DNA of 64,000 bases from DATFLS01 sp964413425 (GCA_964413425.1 CAYPST010000002.1:49554-113553), one strand, 5' to 3'. Counted from the stretch's first letter, positions 50,895 to 59,263 are shown. Program-made: numbers and translations. The notes: generated from the sequence alone by a model not told the origin.

Positions 50895-51170
50895 CTATAG
50901 TTCCTCCTGAATGCTTGTCAGGAAGGTAGCGACACGAACAGGAACTTCAGCCATTGTTAAGGTGTCGCCATGTTCGTTTTCCAGATGAAGCAAACTCTCT
51001 TTGCTGTCATATCTTTTGGGTGAATATCCTTGTTCAACAAATTTCTTCACAGTCTGCAACTGCGCCAGATCCCGATGGCTCACCGGCCGATCGTAATTTA
51101 AATCGTGGTTATTACCCCTTCTGCCATTTCTGCGGCGCAGTTTCAGTTTCTCTAACAGACGACCGTACAT
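50895..51170 (-). CDS. Small hypothetical protein (91 aa)
   Basis: Unrecognised. Basic N-terminus (MYGRLLEKLKLRRRNGRRG), then a helical segment (HRDLAQLQTVKKFVEQGY) and a C-terminal part MAEVPVRVATFLTSIQEEL. GAAAGGATGG lies about 8 nt before the ATG. No membrane segment. Codon pattern looks protein-like, but there is no family support. Confidence 0.5.
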   Translation of the reverse strand: MYGRLLEKLKLRRRNGRRGNNHDLNYDRPVSHRDLAQLQTVKKFVEQGYSPKRYDSKESLLHLENEHGDTLTMAEVPVRVATFLTSIQEEL

Positions 51171-51661
51171 CGTTCAACCATCCTTTCTTCAGCCATTCCG
51201 TTCAAACCGTTAGACGTTTCCCTCATCCGGTTAATCTCAGTCCTTTTTCTAGTATCGGCGTTATCCCCTGTTTCCTTCAGTTCCGTACCATGGTTTATTA
51301 CTTCGCACACACCCCCAGGGTTCCGAAAGCGGCGTCAGGGTGAACGAAAACAGGGTATGCGGCGACGTTTAGTCTTCATCAAGCTTACTTGGACCGAAAT
51401 TATAAGCATACTCGAAACGAATTGCAAGGCTTGATGACAGAATTCGGCCGTTAGAGTCACCGTATCGCTGGGAAGGAGGGAAACCTCGAGGATACCATTG
51501 CCAGCGGAGGACGATCTATCGCGATTTGCCGTGGCTGATTATCCTCCGCTATCGATTATCAGATTCTCATAAGGATTGATGAATAATCGCGGAAATATCA
51601 GTATATTAATCGCCTGGAACGGAAGAAAATATGCTAATCAAGCGGACAAAGGAGTGACACG
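51171..51661. other. Gene-free stretch upstream of the ClpP gene
   Basis: Contains a 9-bp inverted repeat, AGCGGAGGA at 51503-51511 with TCCTCCGCT at 51542-51550. Presumed to hold the clpP promoter; no conserved boxes could be assigned. Confidence 0.4.
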
Positions 51662-52267
51662 ATGGGATTTCACGAAGAGATTTTCTATGCAAACCAGGAT
51701 AAAAACAAGGACGAGAAACCCAAAGATCTGATGTTGGAAAAAATGCTTGAAACCCGGTCTATTTTACTGACCGGGCAGGTGAATAAAGAAATGGCAGAGC
51801 GGGTGGCCCGGCAGTTAATTCTTATGGAAGCGATGGGAGATGACCCCATAAAAATTTATATAGACAGCCAGGGCGGAGATGCCGACTCCGGATTTGCCAT
51901 CCTGGACATGATCCGATTCGTGAAACCGGATGTGTACACCATTGGGATGGGACTGGTTGCCTCGGCCGGCGCTCTGATCCTGCTGAGTTCCCCTAAAGAG
52001 TACCGTATCGCCCTGCCGAACAGCCATTATCTTATCCATCAACCACTGAGTGGCATTCGAGGCGTGGCTTCGGAGATTGAAATCTATGCAAAAGAGATTG
52101 ACAAAATGAAAAAGAAAATCAATAAACTGATTTCCGAAGAAACCGGCCAGGCGTTGAAGAAAGTTGAAAAGGATACCGACCGGGACTACTGGATGAGTGC
52201 TGAAGAAGCGATGAAGTATGGTCTGATCTCCAGGGTTGTTTCCAGCCACGCTGACATTGAATTCTAG
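51662..52267 (+). CDS. clpP: ClpP-family serine protease subunit
   Basis: 201-residue proteolytic subunit of the Clp protease. Catalytic triad: Ser in GMGLVASAGALILLSS, His in YLIHQPLSGIRG and Asp in EKDTDRDYWMSAEEA. IYIDSQGGDADSGFAILDMI is the usual oligomer-forming region. The Ser context is SAG rather than the usual SMA/SMG. Strong AAAGGAGTG site before ATG 51662. No clpX or tig gene is next to it, so it may be an additional ClpP copy. Confidence 0.88.
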   Translation: MGFHEEIFYANQDKNKDEKPKDLMLEKMLETRSILLTGQVNKEMAERVARQLILMEAMGDDPIKIYIDSQGGDADSGFAILDMIRFVKPDVYTIGMGLVASAGALILLSSPKEYRIALPNSHYLIHQPLSGIRGVASEIEIYAKEIDKMKKKINKLISEETGQALKKVEKDTDRDYWMSAEEAMKYGLISRVVSSHADIEF

Positions 52268-52539
52268 TGAAAGTCTCTGGTATGATGTTTGATCATTTAA
52301 GAGAGTGATGCACTATTGTACTGAATCATGTTTCAGCTCGGCACCAAGGGAGGCATGGATAGCAGCAATACTCTACATCCCCGAGCATAAGATGACGAGA
52401 GGCTTTCCCATTACGATGGTGCTTCCTGTGAATCGGGGCATCACGAGATATACATTATGATAATACTTTCTAAATTTTGAGAACAGACCAGTCACTGGGA
52501 GCAGAAGTACGGTTTTTTGAAATTACGGATATCTCCGAG

Positions 52540-52781
52540 CTCACTCTCTACAGATACTCACAGTGTCCATGAGATGAAAGCCGACAGGGTCAAACGGGAA
52601 ACCGTTTCACCTCCCGAACAGAGGCAGTGATATCCTCTGGAAATTGGAAAGGAGCGAAGACAATTTCTATAGCCTTTGCATTCTAGTTCGTCAATGTATG
52701 AGCCCTTTCCCTTCTCCGGGGAAGAGGGCTTTTTTTATTATACAAGTGCCGGTGTCAAATTTTCGCATATTCATCAGGCCT
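52540..52781 (+). promoter_or_regulatory. Structured leader of the TonB/membrane operon (candidate attenuator or riboswitch)
   Basis: In the 514 bp between clpP and the first operon gene, three hairpins stand in a row: AAACGG-GAAA-CCGTTT (52592-52607, GNRA loop), CAGAGG...CCTCTG (52619-52639) and an intrinsic terminator (52701-52736). The coding start is 46 nt after the terminator. This arrangement is that of a transcription attenuator. I compared it by eye with cobalamin, Moco, TPP and nickel/cobalt aptamer signatures and found no match. The 52268-52540 part shows nothing recognisable. Confidence 0.55.
52701..52736 (+). terminator. Intrinsic terminator in the operon leader
   Basis: AGCCCTTTCCC, short loop, GGGGAAGAGGGCT (one bulge, one G-U), then seven T. 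It is too far (433 bp) from clpP to be its obvious terminator and sits just before the next gene. Confidence 0.8.
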
Positions 52782-53435
52782 ATGAAACACCAGCAGAATA
52801 CGCTCATCAAGTTCCGGAAGACCCGGTCTCTGCGGTACCGTTCCAAAGAAACACTTTTTATTGCGGCCTTCGGCGTCCTCTGGGGATTATTGGAGATGAC
52901 TCTGGGCACGTTACTGAAAAGTCTGCGGCTTCCGATGACGGGCTTTATTATGGTCTCTCTGGCGCTTCCGCTCATATTAACCGGCAGATACTTCACTCCG
53001 CGAAAGGGAAGTATTCTGATGATGAGCGGGGTGGCGGCTCTTATGAAACTTTTCTCCATCGGAGGATTTATGCTGAGCCCGATTTGGGCGATCCTTATGG
53101 AAGGGGTCTTTGCAGAGTGTATAGTATCAGTATTGGGAGCGAGACGCCTCTCGTATACACTGACGGGAAGTGTACTGTTTGTTTACACTCTTATTCATCC
53201 TTTGATTACACAGGGCATACTATACGGGGGAAATATTTATAAAGTCTATGTGGGTATCATCCATACGTTACTCGACTTCCTGGGACAGCCAGGGGAGAAT
53301 ATATATATTCTCGGGGCATGCATAATTGTGTTGGCTGCCTTGGGAGGGGGATGCATTGGATTTATCAGCTATTCTCTTGCTCGTCAGGTGGATATGAATC
53401 TCCAGGAGAGACGACACAATGCACACACAGAATAA
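52782..53435 (+). CDS. Integral membrane protein, ECF-transporter S-component-like
   Basis: 217 residues with about five to six membrane helices (for example GVLWGLLEMTLGTLLKSL, GFIMVSLALPLILTG, IYILGACIIVLAALGGGCIGF). A basic N-terminus (KHQQNTLIKFRKTRSLRYR) marks the cytoplasmic side. The helix layout and the first-helix sequence resemble substrate-binding S components of ECF transporters, but the family is not certain. Start ATG 52782; the frame reads upstream through the terminator hairpin, which is not coding. Its end overlaps the next gene by 17 bp. Confidence 0.6.
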   Translation: MKHQQNTLIKFRKTRSLRYRSKETLFIAAFGVLWGLLEMTLGTLLKSLRLPMTGFIMVSLALPLILTGRYFTPRKGSILMMSGVAALMKLFSIGGFMLSPIWAILMEGVFAECIVSVLGARRLSYTLTGSVLFVYTLIHPLITQGILYGGNIYKVYVGIIHTLLDFLGQPGENIYILGACIIVLAALGGGCIGFISYSLARQVDMNLQERRHNAHTE

Positions 53436-54006
53436 AATTGTCTGGTATTTTCTTGTATTTTTCGCTCTGTTCTTTCTTGCTTTGTTCGTCTCCTATGACA
53501 ACCAATGGTATACTGTTCCAGCGGCAATTACCATACTCATGGCAACAGATACAACATCGTTCAGGGTATTTATTCGCTGGAGACTGATTTTCTCATTCTT
53601 TGCGCTCATGTTCGTTATCCCCTTGATTCTTGGCACCAAAGATGCAGTTCTCTGGGGCATCCCTTACTCGTCCGAATATTTCCGGGTATGTTTGGTTATG
53701 GTATATCGGGGCGTAATCATTATGATGGCCCTGAAAATGTTAACGAACCATATTTCTCTGACTCAGGTCTCCGGAATGATCGAATCTTCGCATCTCCGAA
53801 ATTTCGGCAAAGTATTCGGTACCGCCGTGGAACTCACACCGCATATCAGAACACTCGTTACCCGGTCTTACCGGGAACTGCAAAGAGAACGCAAATCCAA
53901 GAATAAATCAAATTACCTCTCGCGTGCTGTCACTCTGTTGTCCGATATTATTCTGTTTGTGGAGCAATATCCTCATGGGGAAGAGGAGGGAGAAGAGAAT
54001 GACTGA
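53419..54006 (+). CDS. Integral membrane protein, weakly EcfT-like
   Basis: 195 residues: about four membrane helices in the first 110 residues, then a long charged cytoplasmic helix region (HIRTLVTRSYRELQRERKSK) and an acidic tail. The position and layout suggest the T (coupling) component of an ECF transporter, but the Ala-Arg-Gly coupling motifs of CbiQ/EcfT are not seen. ATG 53419 overlaps the upstream gene and has CAGGAGAG before it. Its stop overlaps the receptor start by 8 bp. Function inferred from context only. Confidence 0.5.
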   Translation: MHTQNKIVWYFLVFFALFFLALFVSYDNQWYTVPAAITILMATDTTSFRVFIRWRLIFSFFALMFVIPLILGTKDAVLWGIPYSSEYFRVCLVMVYRGVIIMMALKMLTNHISLTQVSGMIESSHLRNFGKVFGTAVELTPHIRTLVTRSYRELQRERKSKNKSNYLSRAVTLLSDIILFVEQYPHGEEEGEEND

Positions 54007-55969
54007 ACCATGGCAGGCCATTATATACGGAGGACTTATCATTGCAGGATCTTCTCCTCTGCCGGCCCAGGATTTCTTTCTATTAGATACCACCAAAACG
54101 CGCCCATCCTTCAGAATGAGTGAAATTGTGGTGTATGGGGAACGTCCTTCCTCAAGCGCTGCTATGCATGAGGTGAATCCGACGCTCATGGACGACCTCA
54201 TAGCTCGTGACGCTCGGCAATACCTGGAATTTGCACCGGGTATCTACTTTTCAAAAACCTTCCGGAACGAATACTCTTTTCGGATCCGCGGCATAGAGCA
54301 ACGCCAGATACAGGTGTTCTGGGATGGTGTACCGGTTAGCGTCCCCTATAATGGTGTGGTCGATGTCTCCCAGTTTCTGGGTGCCCAACTAAACAAGATA
54401 CGACTCACCCGGGGAGTCTCCTCTTCACTCTACGGTGCCAATACACTCGGTGGGAGCGTGAATTTTATCACCCATCCGCCCCGGCAGCAGCCGAACCTCC
54501 GAATGCAGCTGGAAGCATCTCAGTATGCACAGATGTTCGGAAGCATCCATGCCTCCGGAGGCTGGGAACATCTCCGGTTCAATGGCTACACCGCCGTACA
54601 TCAGAGCACGGGAATGAGGCTTTCTCATGCATTTACTCCCACTCGGAATGAAGAGGGTGGCATACGGGATAACAGTGAATTTCAAAAACGCAATTTTGGT
54701 TTGAAGACCCACTATATCCCCAATCAGCTGCATACAATCGGATTCCATCTGAATCTCATGGATAATTCGTATGGCGTGCCACCCAATGCAATTTCCAGCT
54801 ATCCTCGCTACTGGAAATTCCCGAAATGGCAGAAGGGCCTGATGAGCCTCAACTCCGAGCACCTGCTCCACCCGCGGATCAGCTTGCGGACTGTCTGGTA
54901 TTATGACAGATATCATAATATCCTGAACTCCTATGATGATGATACGTATAGCACTCAAACCCGTCCGTATGCCTTCCATTCCGAGTGGAACGATGCGTCC
55001 TTTGGCACTATCTTGTATCCCAAACTGGAACTCTTCACATTCGGATCCACCGACGGAATGGTTTCGATAAAACAGGATATCCACCGGGAAGCAAATAATT
55101 ATGAGCCTTATGATACGTACAGCATCTCCACATATTCTCTTGCCGTTGATCAGGATATTGTACCCACCAGTCAAATGAAGGTGACTCTTGGTCTGAATCT
55201 GAATTATCTTCAATTAGGATCGGCAGAGGATTTGCCGCTCCGGGATCCTTTGTTGTACCTGAACGGACAAGTGCGGTTTGTTTATGACTGGACTGCTGCG
55301 TTCTCCACACATATCGGTATGGGAAGAAAAAGCCGGTTTCCCACGCTCAAAGAACTTTATTCCAGCAGACTCGGACGAAATATCCCGAATCCGCATTTAG
55401 AGTCAGAACACGCATTCAACACTGAAATGGGAATGCGGTGGAGTAATGAGAACACCACCCTCCAGGCGACTCTATTCTGGAACACCCTGACTGATTTAAT
55501 TTCGGATGTCTATATGGAAGAAGGCCGGAGCCAGCTGCAAAATATCTCGTCCGCCGAAATTGGTGGGCTGGAGTTACATTGGAGATATGAGGTACCTGTT
55601 TGCGTTCTCTTATTAAATTATACCTATCTCACTGCTGTAAATACCTCGCTGAATCGAACGTCACAACATCTGGAATATCGTCCATCCCACAGCATTCGAT
55701 CCTTCCTCCGGATCTTCCTTTCGCAACAGGTGCAGGGGGGTATAGAAATGCAGTTCGCCTCCGGACAATATTATCAGAACCCGGATTCCGGTCAGTGGGA
55801 ACGGCTGCCGGATATCTTCCTTCTGGACGTCTTTTTCCGGTATCAATTTTTTGAAGCACTGGAGTGGTATGTCAAAGCAGAAAATGTGTTTGACGGAAAT
55901 TTTATGAGCGAATACGGCGTGCCGATTTCCGGCAGGGAAATTCGCAGCGGATTACAGGTAACGTTATGA
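53999..55969 (+). CDS. TonB-dependent receptor (operon-encoded, no N-terminal carboxypeptidase-like domain)
   Basis: About 656 residues. Signal peptide MTEPWQAIIYGGLIIAGSSPLPAQ, plug domain (ARQYLEFAPGIYFSKTF, FRIRGIEQRQIQVFWDGVPV, RGVSSSLYGANTLGGSVNFIT) and a barrel with the C-terminal signature YGVPISGREIRSGLQVTL. It is smaller than the two other receptors and closer to classical siderophore/cobalamin receptors. Start ATG 53999 is chosen because of the GGAGGGAG site and signal peptide; ATG 53975 is also in frame. It overlaps both the upstream (8 bp) and downstream (ATGA) genes, so translation of the three is coupled. Confidence 0.9.
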   Translation: MTEPWQAIIYGGLIIAGSSPLPAQDFFLLDTTKTRPSFRMSEIVVYGERPSSSAAMHEVNPTLMDDLIARDARQYLEFAPGIYFSKTFRNEYSFRIRGIEQRQIQVFWDGVPVSVPYNGVVDVSQFLGAQLNKIRLTRGVSSSLYGANTLGGSVNFITHPPRQQPNLRMQLEASQYAQMFGSIHASGGWEHLRFNGYTAVHQSTGMRLSHAFTPTRNEEGGIRDNSEFQKRNFGLKTHYIPNQLHTIGFHLNLMDNSYGVPPNAISSYPRYWKFPKWQKGLMSLNSEHLLHPRISLRTVWYYDRYHNILNSYDDDTYSTQTRPYAFHSEWNDASFGTILYPKLELFTFGSTDGMVSIKQDIHREANNYEPYDTYSISTYSLAVDQDIVPTSQMKVTLGLNLNYLQLGSAEDLPLRDPLLYLNGQVRFVYDWTAAFSTHIGMGRKSRFPTLKELYSSRLGRNIPNPHLESEHAFNTEMGMRWSNENTTLQATLFWNTLTDLISDVYMEEGRSQLQNISSAEIGGLELHWRYEVPVCVLLLNYTYLTAVNTSLNRTSQHLEYRPSHSIRSFLRIFLSQQVQGGIEMQFASGQYYQNPDSGQWERLPDIFLLDVFFRYQFFEALEWYVKAENVFDGNFMSEYGVPISGREIRSGLQVTL

Positions 55970-56502
55970 AATCATCGCAGTGTGTGGTCCGACCGGTATT
56001 AGTGGTGGGTTCAAAAAATAGTGGCAAAACAGCATATCTGGATGCCATCATCGGCCGGGGACGTGCCCGGGATCTCCGCATTGGCGGTATAGTGAGCTGC
56101 GGGCAGTGGAAACACCGGAAAAAACACGAGTACATTATCCGGGATCTTGCCACCGGTGAGCAAAGAACCCTGGCATCTCTGAACAAACCTTCATCGCCTT
56201 CGGTAAACGTCGGCGAGTACTATCTGTTGTGTTCCACACTGCGATGGACAAACGAAATTTTTGTGAAAAGTATCGATTGTGACGTGATTGTTCTCGATGA
56301 ATTTGGTCCCCTGGAAATGCGCGGAGAGGGCAATTATCCCGCATTACTGTATCTGCTTGAGCACTATACCGGGTATCTGTTTATTTCAGTGCGACCGGAA
56401 TTAGCAGATCATCTGAAAGAATTAATTCTGACCAGAATTGCCCGAAAATATAACGGGAGTCTCTTATCACAGATCTCCGGATCTACTTATCAAATCGATT
56501 GA
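55966..56502 (+). CDS. THEP1-like P-loop NTPase
   Basis: 178 residues. Walker A VVGSKNSGKTAYL near the N-terminus and Walker B CDVIVLDEFGPLEMRGEG, whose DEFGPLE form is that of the NTPase_1/THEP1 (and related DUF2478) nucleoside-triphosphatases. There is no ABC signature (LSGGQ) and too little room for an ABC ATPase. ATGA overlap with the receptor stop shows translational coupling. Presumed cytoplasmic energy or processing factor of the uptake operon (inference). 6 bp separate it from the DUF364 gene. Confidence 0.75.
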   Translation: MKSSQCVVRPVLVVGSKNSGKTAYLDAIIGRGRARDLRIGGIVSCGQWKHRKKHEYIIRDLATGEQRTLASLNKPSSPSVNVGEYYLLCSTLRWTNEIFVKSIDCDVIVLDEFGPLEMRGEGNYPALLYLLEHYTGYLFISVRPELADHLKELILTRIARKYNGSLLSQISGSTYQID

Positions 56503-56508
56503 CATATC

Positions 56509-57201
56509 ATGGGAATAATTACTGACATTCTGCAGCAGATCCCCGACGAACGGGCTGATATTGTCACCGCAGGCTCCCGCACCGTGGCGGTGAAAGTAGA
56601 GCACAGAATAGGGGTTGCCCATCGCCACTTTCGTTGGAACGGCCCTATTGAGGGTGCGGAGTACACCGGCCGGCGACTCACCACGCTGGTATGCTCGGAA
56701 AATCTCACCGAGAAGGCTGTGGGAGCAGCGGCCATTAATGCTCAACTCCGACCGACCTGCTATCAGCGCATTGAAGTTTTTTCCCACATTCTTGCAATTG
56801 CCGAGAATTATCACCGGATTAGCGTGGTAGGGTACTTTCCTTTTGTTGGCACCCTCCAAAATAATGTCGGTTCGGAAAACCTGTTTGTCTTTGATCTCCG
56901 CGACATCGACGGTTGTCTCCCCGTGGACCAACAGGAGGATATCATCCCGTCCTGTGATCTGGTGGTGATCTCGGGCAGCGCTTTTGCGAACGGCACGCTT
57001 GAACATCTGCTGGAACTCAGTCAGGGCTATACCATGGTCATCGGTCCGACCACACCTATCAGTGAAGTGTTATTCGATTACGGCGTGGATATTATCGCCG
57101 GGATCATGACCACCCGGGAAGATATCCTCGGGATTATTGCAAATCATGGCGGTACCAAAGAATTCAAGCATCTGGTAGAGAATGTCTTTATGGAACGATA
57201 G
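56509..57201 (+). CDS. DUF364/DUF4213 putative heavy-metal-chelation protein
   Basis: 230 residues. The N-terminal DUF4213-like part (about 1-90) contains CSENLTEKAVGAAAINAQL. The C-terminal DUF364 part (about 100-230) has the order VVGYFPFVGTLQ, DLVVISGSAFANGTLEHLLEL and MVIGPTTPISEVLFDYGVDIIAGI, all family hallmarks. The family is annotated as putative heavy-metal chelation because of its structure; its reaction is unknown. As the last gene of the operon it points to a metal or metal-cofactor substrate (inference). Confidence 0.85.
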   Translation: MGIITDILQQIPDERADIVTAGSRTVAVKVEHRIGVAHRHFRWNGPIEGAEYTGRRLTTLVCSENLTEKAVGAAAINAQLRPTCYQRIEVFSHILAIAENYHRISVVGYFPFVGTLQNNVGSENLFVFDLRDIDGCLPVDQQEDIIPSCDLVVISGSAFANGTLEHLLELSQGYTMVIGPTTPISEVLFDYGVDIIAGIMTTREDILGIIANHGGTKEFKHLVENVFMER

Positions 57202-57224
57202 GCAAAAAACCAAACAGATCTTTG

Positions 57225-57625
57225 ATTCATTATTCCGACACTGCGATGTTTACGTGGATGACGGCTCCAAGAGATCCCGTGACGACGGGACAAAGATCGC
57301 TCCGAAGGAGAGCCTCTGGCTCAAAGGGCGCCCCAACGGGATCCTCCGAAGTCCCACAAGGTCCAAGGGACTCCTTCGGAGGATCCCGTTGGGGGAGTCC
57401 CTTGGACCTTCGGGACAAAGACCGCCTCGCCCCGAAGAATCATTTGGGGTAACATACAAGGGATGCCTTTGGCAAAGAGATCCCACTGGGACAAAGAAAA
57501 TATACAATATAGCCGTCCAAATAGCGTAATATATTGTGCTTGTATCTTCTCTCCATACTAAACACAAGCCAGGTTCACCACCTTGTATCATACGCATGTT
57601 TTCCAAACACTCTCAGGCATAATAT
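57225..57625 (+). repeat. Dispersed repeat R, copy R6 (complete)
   Basis: Contains GATCCCGTGACGACGGGACA (hairpin), the inverted-repeat module at 57331-57408, then CGCCTCGCCCCGAAGAATCA, GGGGTAACATACAAGGGAT and the core at 57502-57615 shared with copy R4. It has the uninterrupted form of the MITE-B site. Non-coding, directly after the DUF364 stop. Confidence 0.8.
57331..57408. repeat. Interlocked inverted repeats (pseudoknot-like order)
   Basis: Arm 1 CCCCAACGGGATCCTCCGAA+G (57331-57351) is exactly complementary to 57374-57394. Arm 2 GGTCCAAGGGACTC (57360-57373) is exactly complementary to 57395-57408. The order is 1-2-1'-2', with arms 2, 1' and 2' directly abutting. Confidence 0.85.
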
Positions 57626-57628
57626 ATA

Positions 57629-57742
57629 TTTAAATGACTATTAAGATAACTCAGTACAATAGCAACCTGCTTCCCCAGGTGGACTATCTCTCCGCCGATG
57701 GACAGAGCGATTTCAGTCACTGAGGCAATTTACCAGCCATAA
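57629..57742. mobile_element. MITE-like element, copy C (short)
   Basis: Left end AAATGACTATTAAGATAACTC and right end ACTGAGGCAATTTACCAGCC plus ATAA match the ends of copies A and B. The interior is only about 60 bp and different. It abuts the right end of repeat R6. Confidence 0.45.
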
Positions 57743-57895
57743 GAATTCTTAAATAGTCCTTTGAACATTTGTCGGCGTTCCCTACCTTTAAAACATAACA
57801 ATCTGAATCATATATATACCGCCCCTGGAAAAAGCGTTCAGCGGAACTTTCACATGGCTCGGACTCCCGTTACAGGTAGTCGACGTCCCGATAAC

Positions 57896-58147
57896 ATCAT
57901 TCGGAGCCACGATGGAATCATTCGGCGCCATGATAGAATCGCTCGGCGCCATGATGGAATCGCTCGGCGCCATGATGGAATCGCTGGGCGCCACGATAAA
58001 ATCATTCGGAGCCACGATGGAACCATTCGGAGCCAGGATGGAATCGCTCGGCGCCATGATAGAATCATTCGGAGCCATGATGGAATCGCTGGGCGCCATA
58101 AAGAAATGATTCGGCGCCACAAAAAAGTCTCCGGGACGCAGGAAAAA
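57896..58147. repeat. 21-nt imperfect tandem repeat, about 12 units
   Basis: Units such as ATCGCTCGGCGCCATGATGGA and ATCATTCGGAGCCACGATGGA. Open in several frames on both strands because no stop occurs in the unit and 21 is a multiple of 3; the resulting heptapeptide ORFs are not supported as genes. The rest of the gap to 58379 shows no feature. Confidence 0.9.
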
Positions 58148-58379
58148 GTCCCTCAGGAGCATAATTAGATCTCCCGGGCGTGGGATGGCAACGAGGCGTC
58201 CGGGATTTCCATAAACCCCTCTGGGTTCGCTCCCCGTCCCGTCGGTGCCTGGTCGGGGGGCCTCCTCACGGTCCGGAGAGAGGCCGTCCGCCGTCCACGG
58301 CCCCGGAGCCGGCTGTCCGGATCATGCCACCGGACGGGTTGCCGTGGGAACCCATATTCTGATACAAGGAGTACCCAAC

Positions 58380-58823
58380 ATGCCACGATCTCATGAATCC
58401 ATAGAAGCGGCGCTGAACGAGCATTATACGGTGCTCGAGAATATCACCTCCAGCGAGGATCTCCGCGGGTACGCTGCCCAGGCCGGGTACCAGGAGGATG
58501 AGTTAACCGAAATCCGCAATCTCTGGCAGACGGCCAAAGATTTGACCAGCCAGCAGCATCTGGAATCCCTGGAAGCGGAGGAAGCCACCACAACGCTGCG
58601 GCGGTTTTTCGGCCGGCTGTGGGACACGGTGGTGGAGCTGGTGGAAGCAGGCCGGCTGCTGTACGCGAATGATCCCGCCAATCCTCATGACCGAACAAAA
58701 GACGCAACCACTCGTGATGACACGGGTGTTTTCTATAGAGACGCCGCAGTTATTCCGGGCCTGGTCCGATCCGGCTGTGATGCAGAAATGGTTGTTTCCA
58801 TTTCCGGCAGGAGTATCCGTTGA
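58380..58823 (+). CDS. Hypothetical protein overlapping the next gene
   Basis: 147 residues, unrecognised. The first 100 residues are helical and acidic (SIEAALNEHYTVLENITSSEDL, LWDTVVELVEAGRLLYAND). From about residue 103 the frame overlaps the SRPBCC gene by 137 bp and the sequence loses character, so an original stop near 58690 may have been lost. ATG 58380 has a good AAGGAG site. Confidence 0.55.
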   Translation: MPRSHESIEAALNEHYTVLENITSSEDLRGYAAQAGYQEDELTEIRNLWQTAKDLTSQQHLESLEAEEATTTLRRFFGRLWDTVVELVEAGRLLYANDPANPHDRTKDATTRDDTGVFYRDAAVIPGLVRSGCDAEMVVSISGRSIR

Positions 58824-59127
58824 AGTGGAGAACAGTTTCGAAGTCGGCGGAACCTATCAACTGGATATGCACACCCCGGACGGGGAGGTCTATACGATGA
58901 CCGGCGAATACCGGGAGATCATTCCCAACCGAAAGATCGTGTTTACCTGGAATACCACTCAGGTGCAGGATACGGTCGTGACCGTGGAATTCACCCCAGT
59001 GGAGGACGGGACGGAACTGATGCTCACCCACGAACTGTTCCCGGATGTCGACTCCCGGCAACAGCACACCGAAGGCTGGGAAGGCTGTCTTGCCAATCTG
59101 GAAAAGAGTGTGGTTCGGGCCGCATAA
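58687..59127 (+). CDS. SRPBCC/AHSA1-domain protein
   Basis: 146 residues with the START/Bet v1-like fold of the AHSA1 family: TRVFSIETPQLFRAWSDPAVMQKWL, GGTYQLDMHTPDGEVY, GEYREIIPNRKIVFTW and EGWEGCLANLEKSV. Members bind hydrophobic ligands or act as Hsp90 activators; the role here is unknown. ATG 58687 is preferred; ATG 58669 also lies in frame. Overlaps the preceding frame by 137 bp, which suggests they were neighbours in one operon. Confidence 0.85.
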   Translation: MTEQKTQPLVMTRVFSIETPQLFRAWSDPAVMQKWLFPFPAGVSVEVENSFEVGGTYQLDMHTPDGEVYTMTGEYREIIPNRKIVFTWNTTQVQDTVVTVEFTPVEDGTELMLTHELFPDVDSRQQHTEGWEGCLANLEKSVVRAA

Positions 59128-59263
59128 CCGTCGGAAATTCTATCTGAACGTGAGGGACGTGTGAGCAAGCCTCCACTGGAGGATCACCGGCGGCGAAACG
59201 AAATGAAACCGGGAAGCGGTTGCCCGGCCGCCGATCCCGGCAGGAATCGGCGGCCAGTTATGT

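Noticed and set aside
52540..52740. Cobalamin, Moco, TPP or nickel/cobalt riboswitch
   Set aside because: Checked by eye for the conserved boxes of each; none is present. Kept only as an unassigned leader.
57761..58168. Long ORFs on both strands (135 and 124 codons)
   Set aside because: They arise from a stop-free 21-nt tandem repeat open in several frames; no start region or family similarity.
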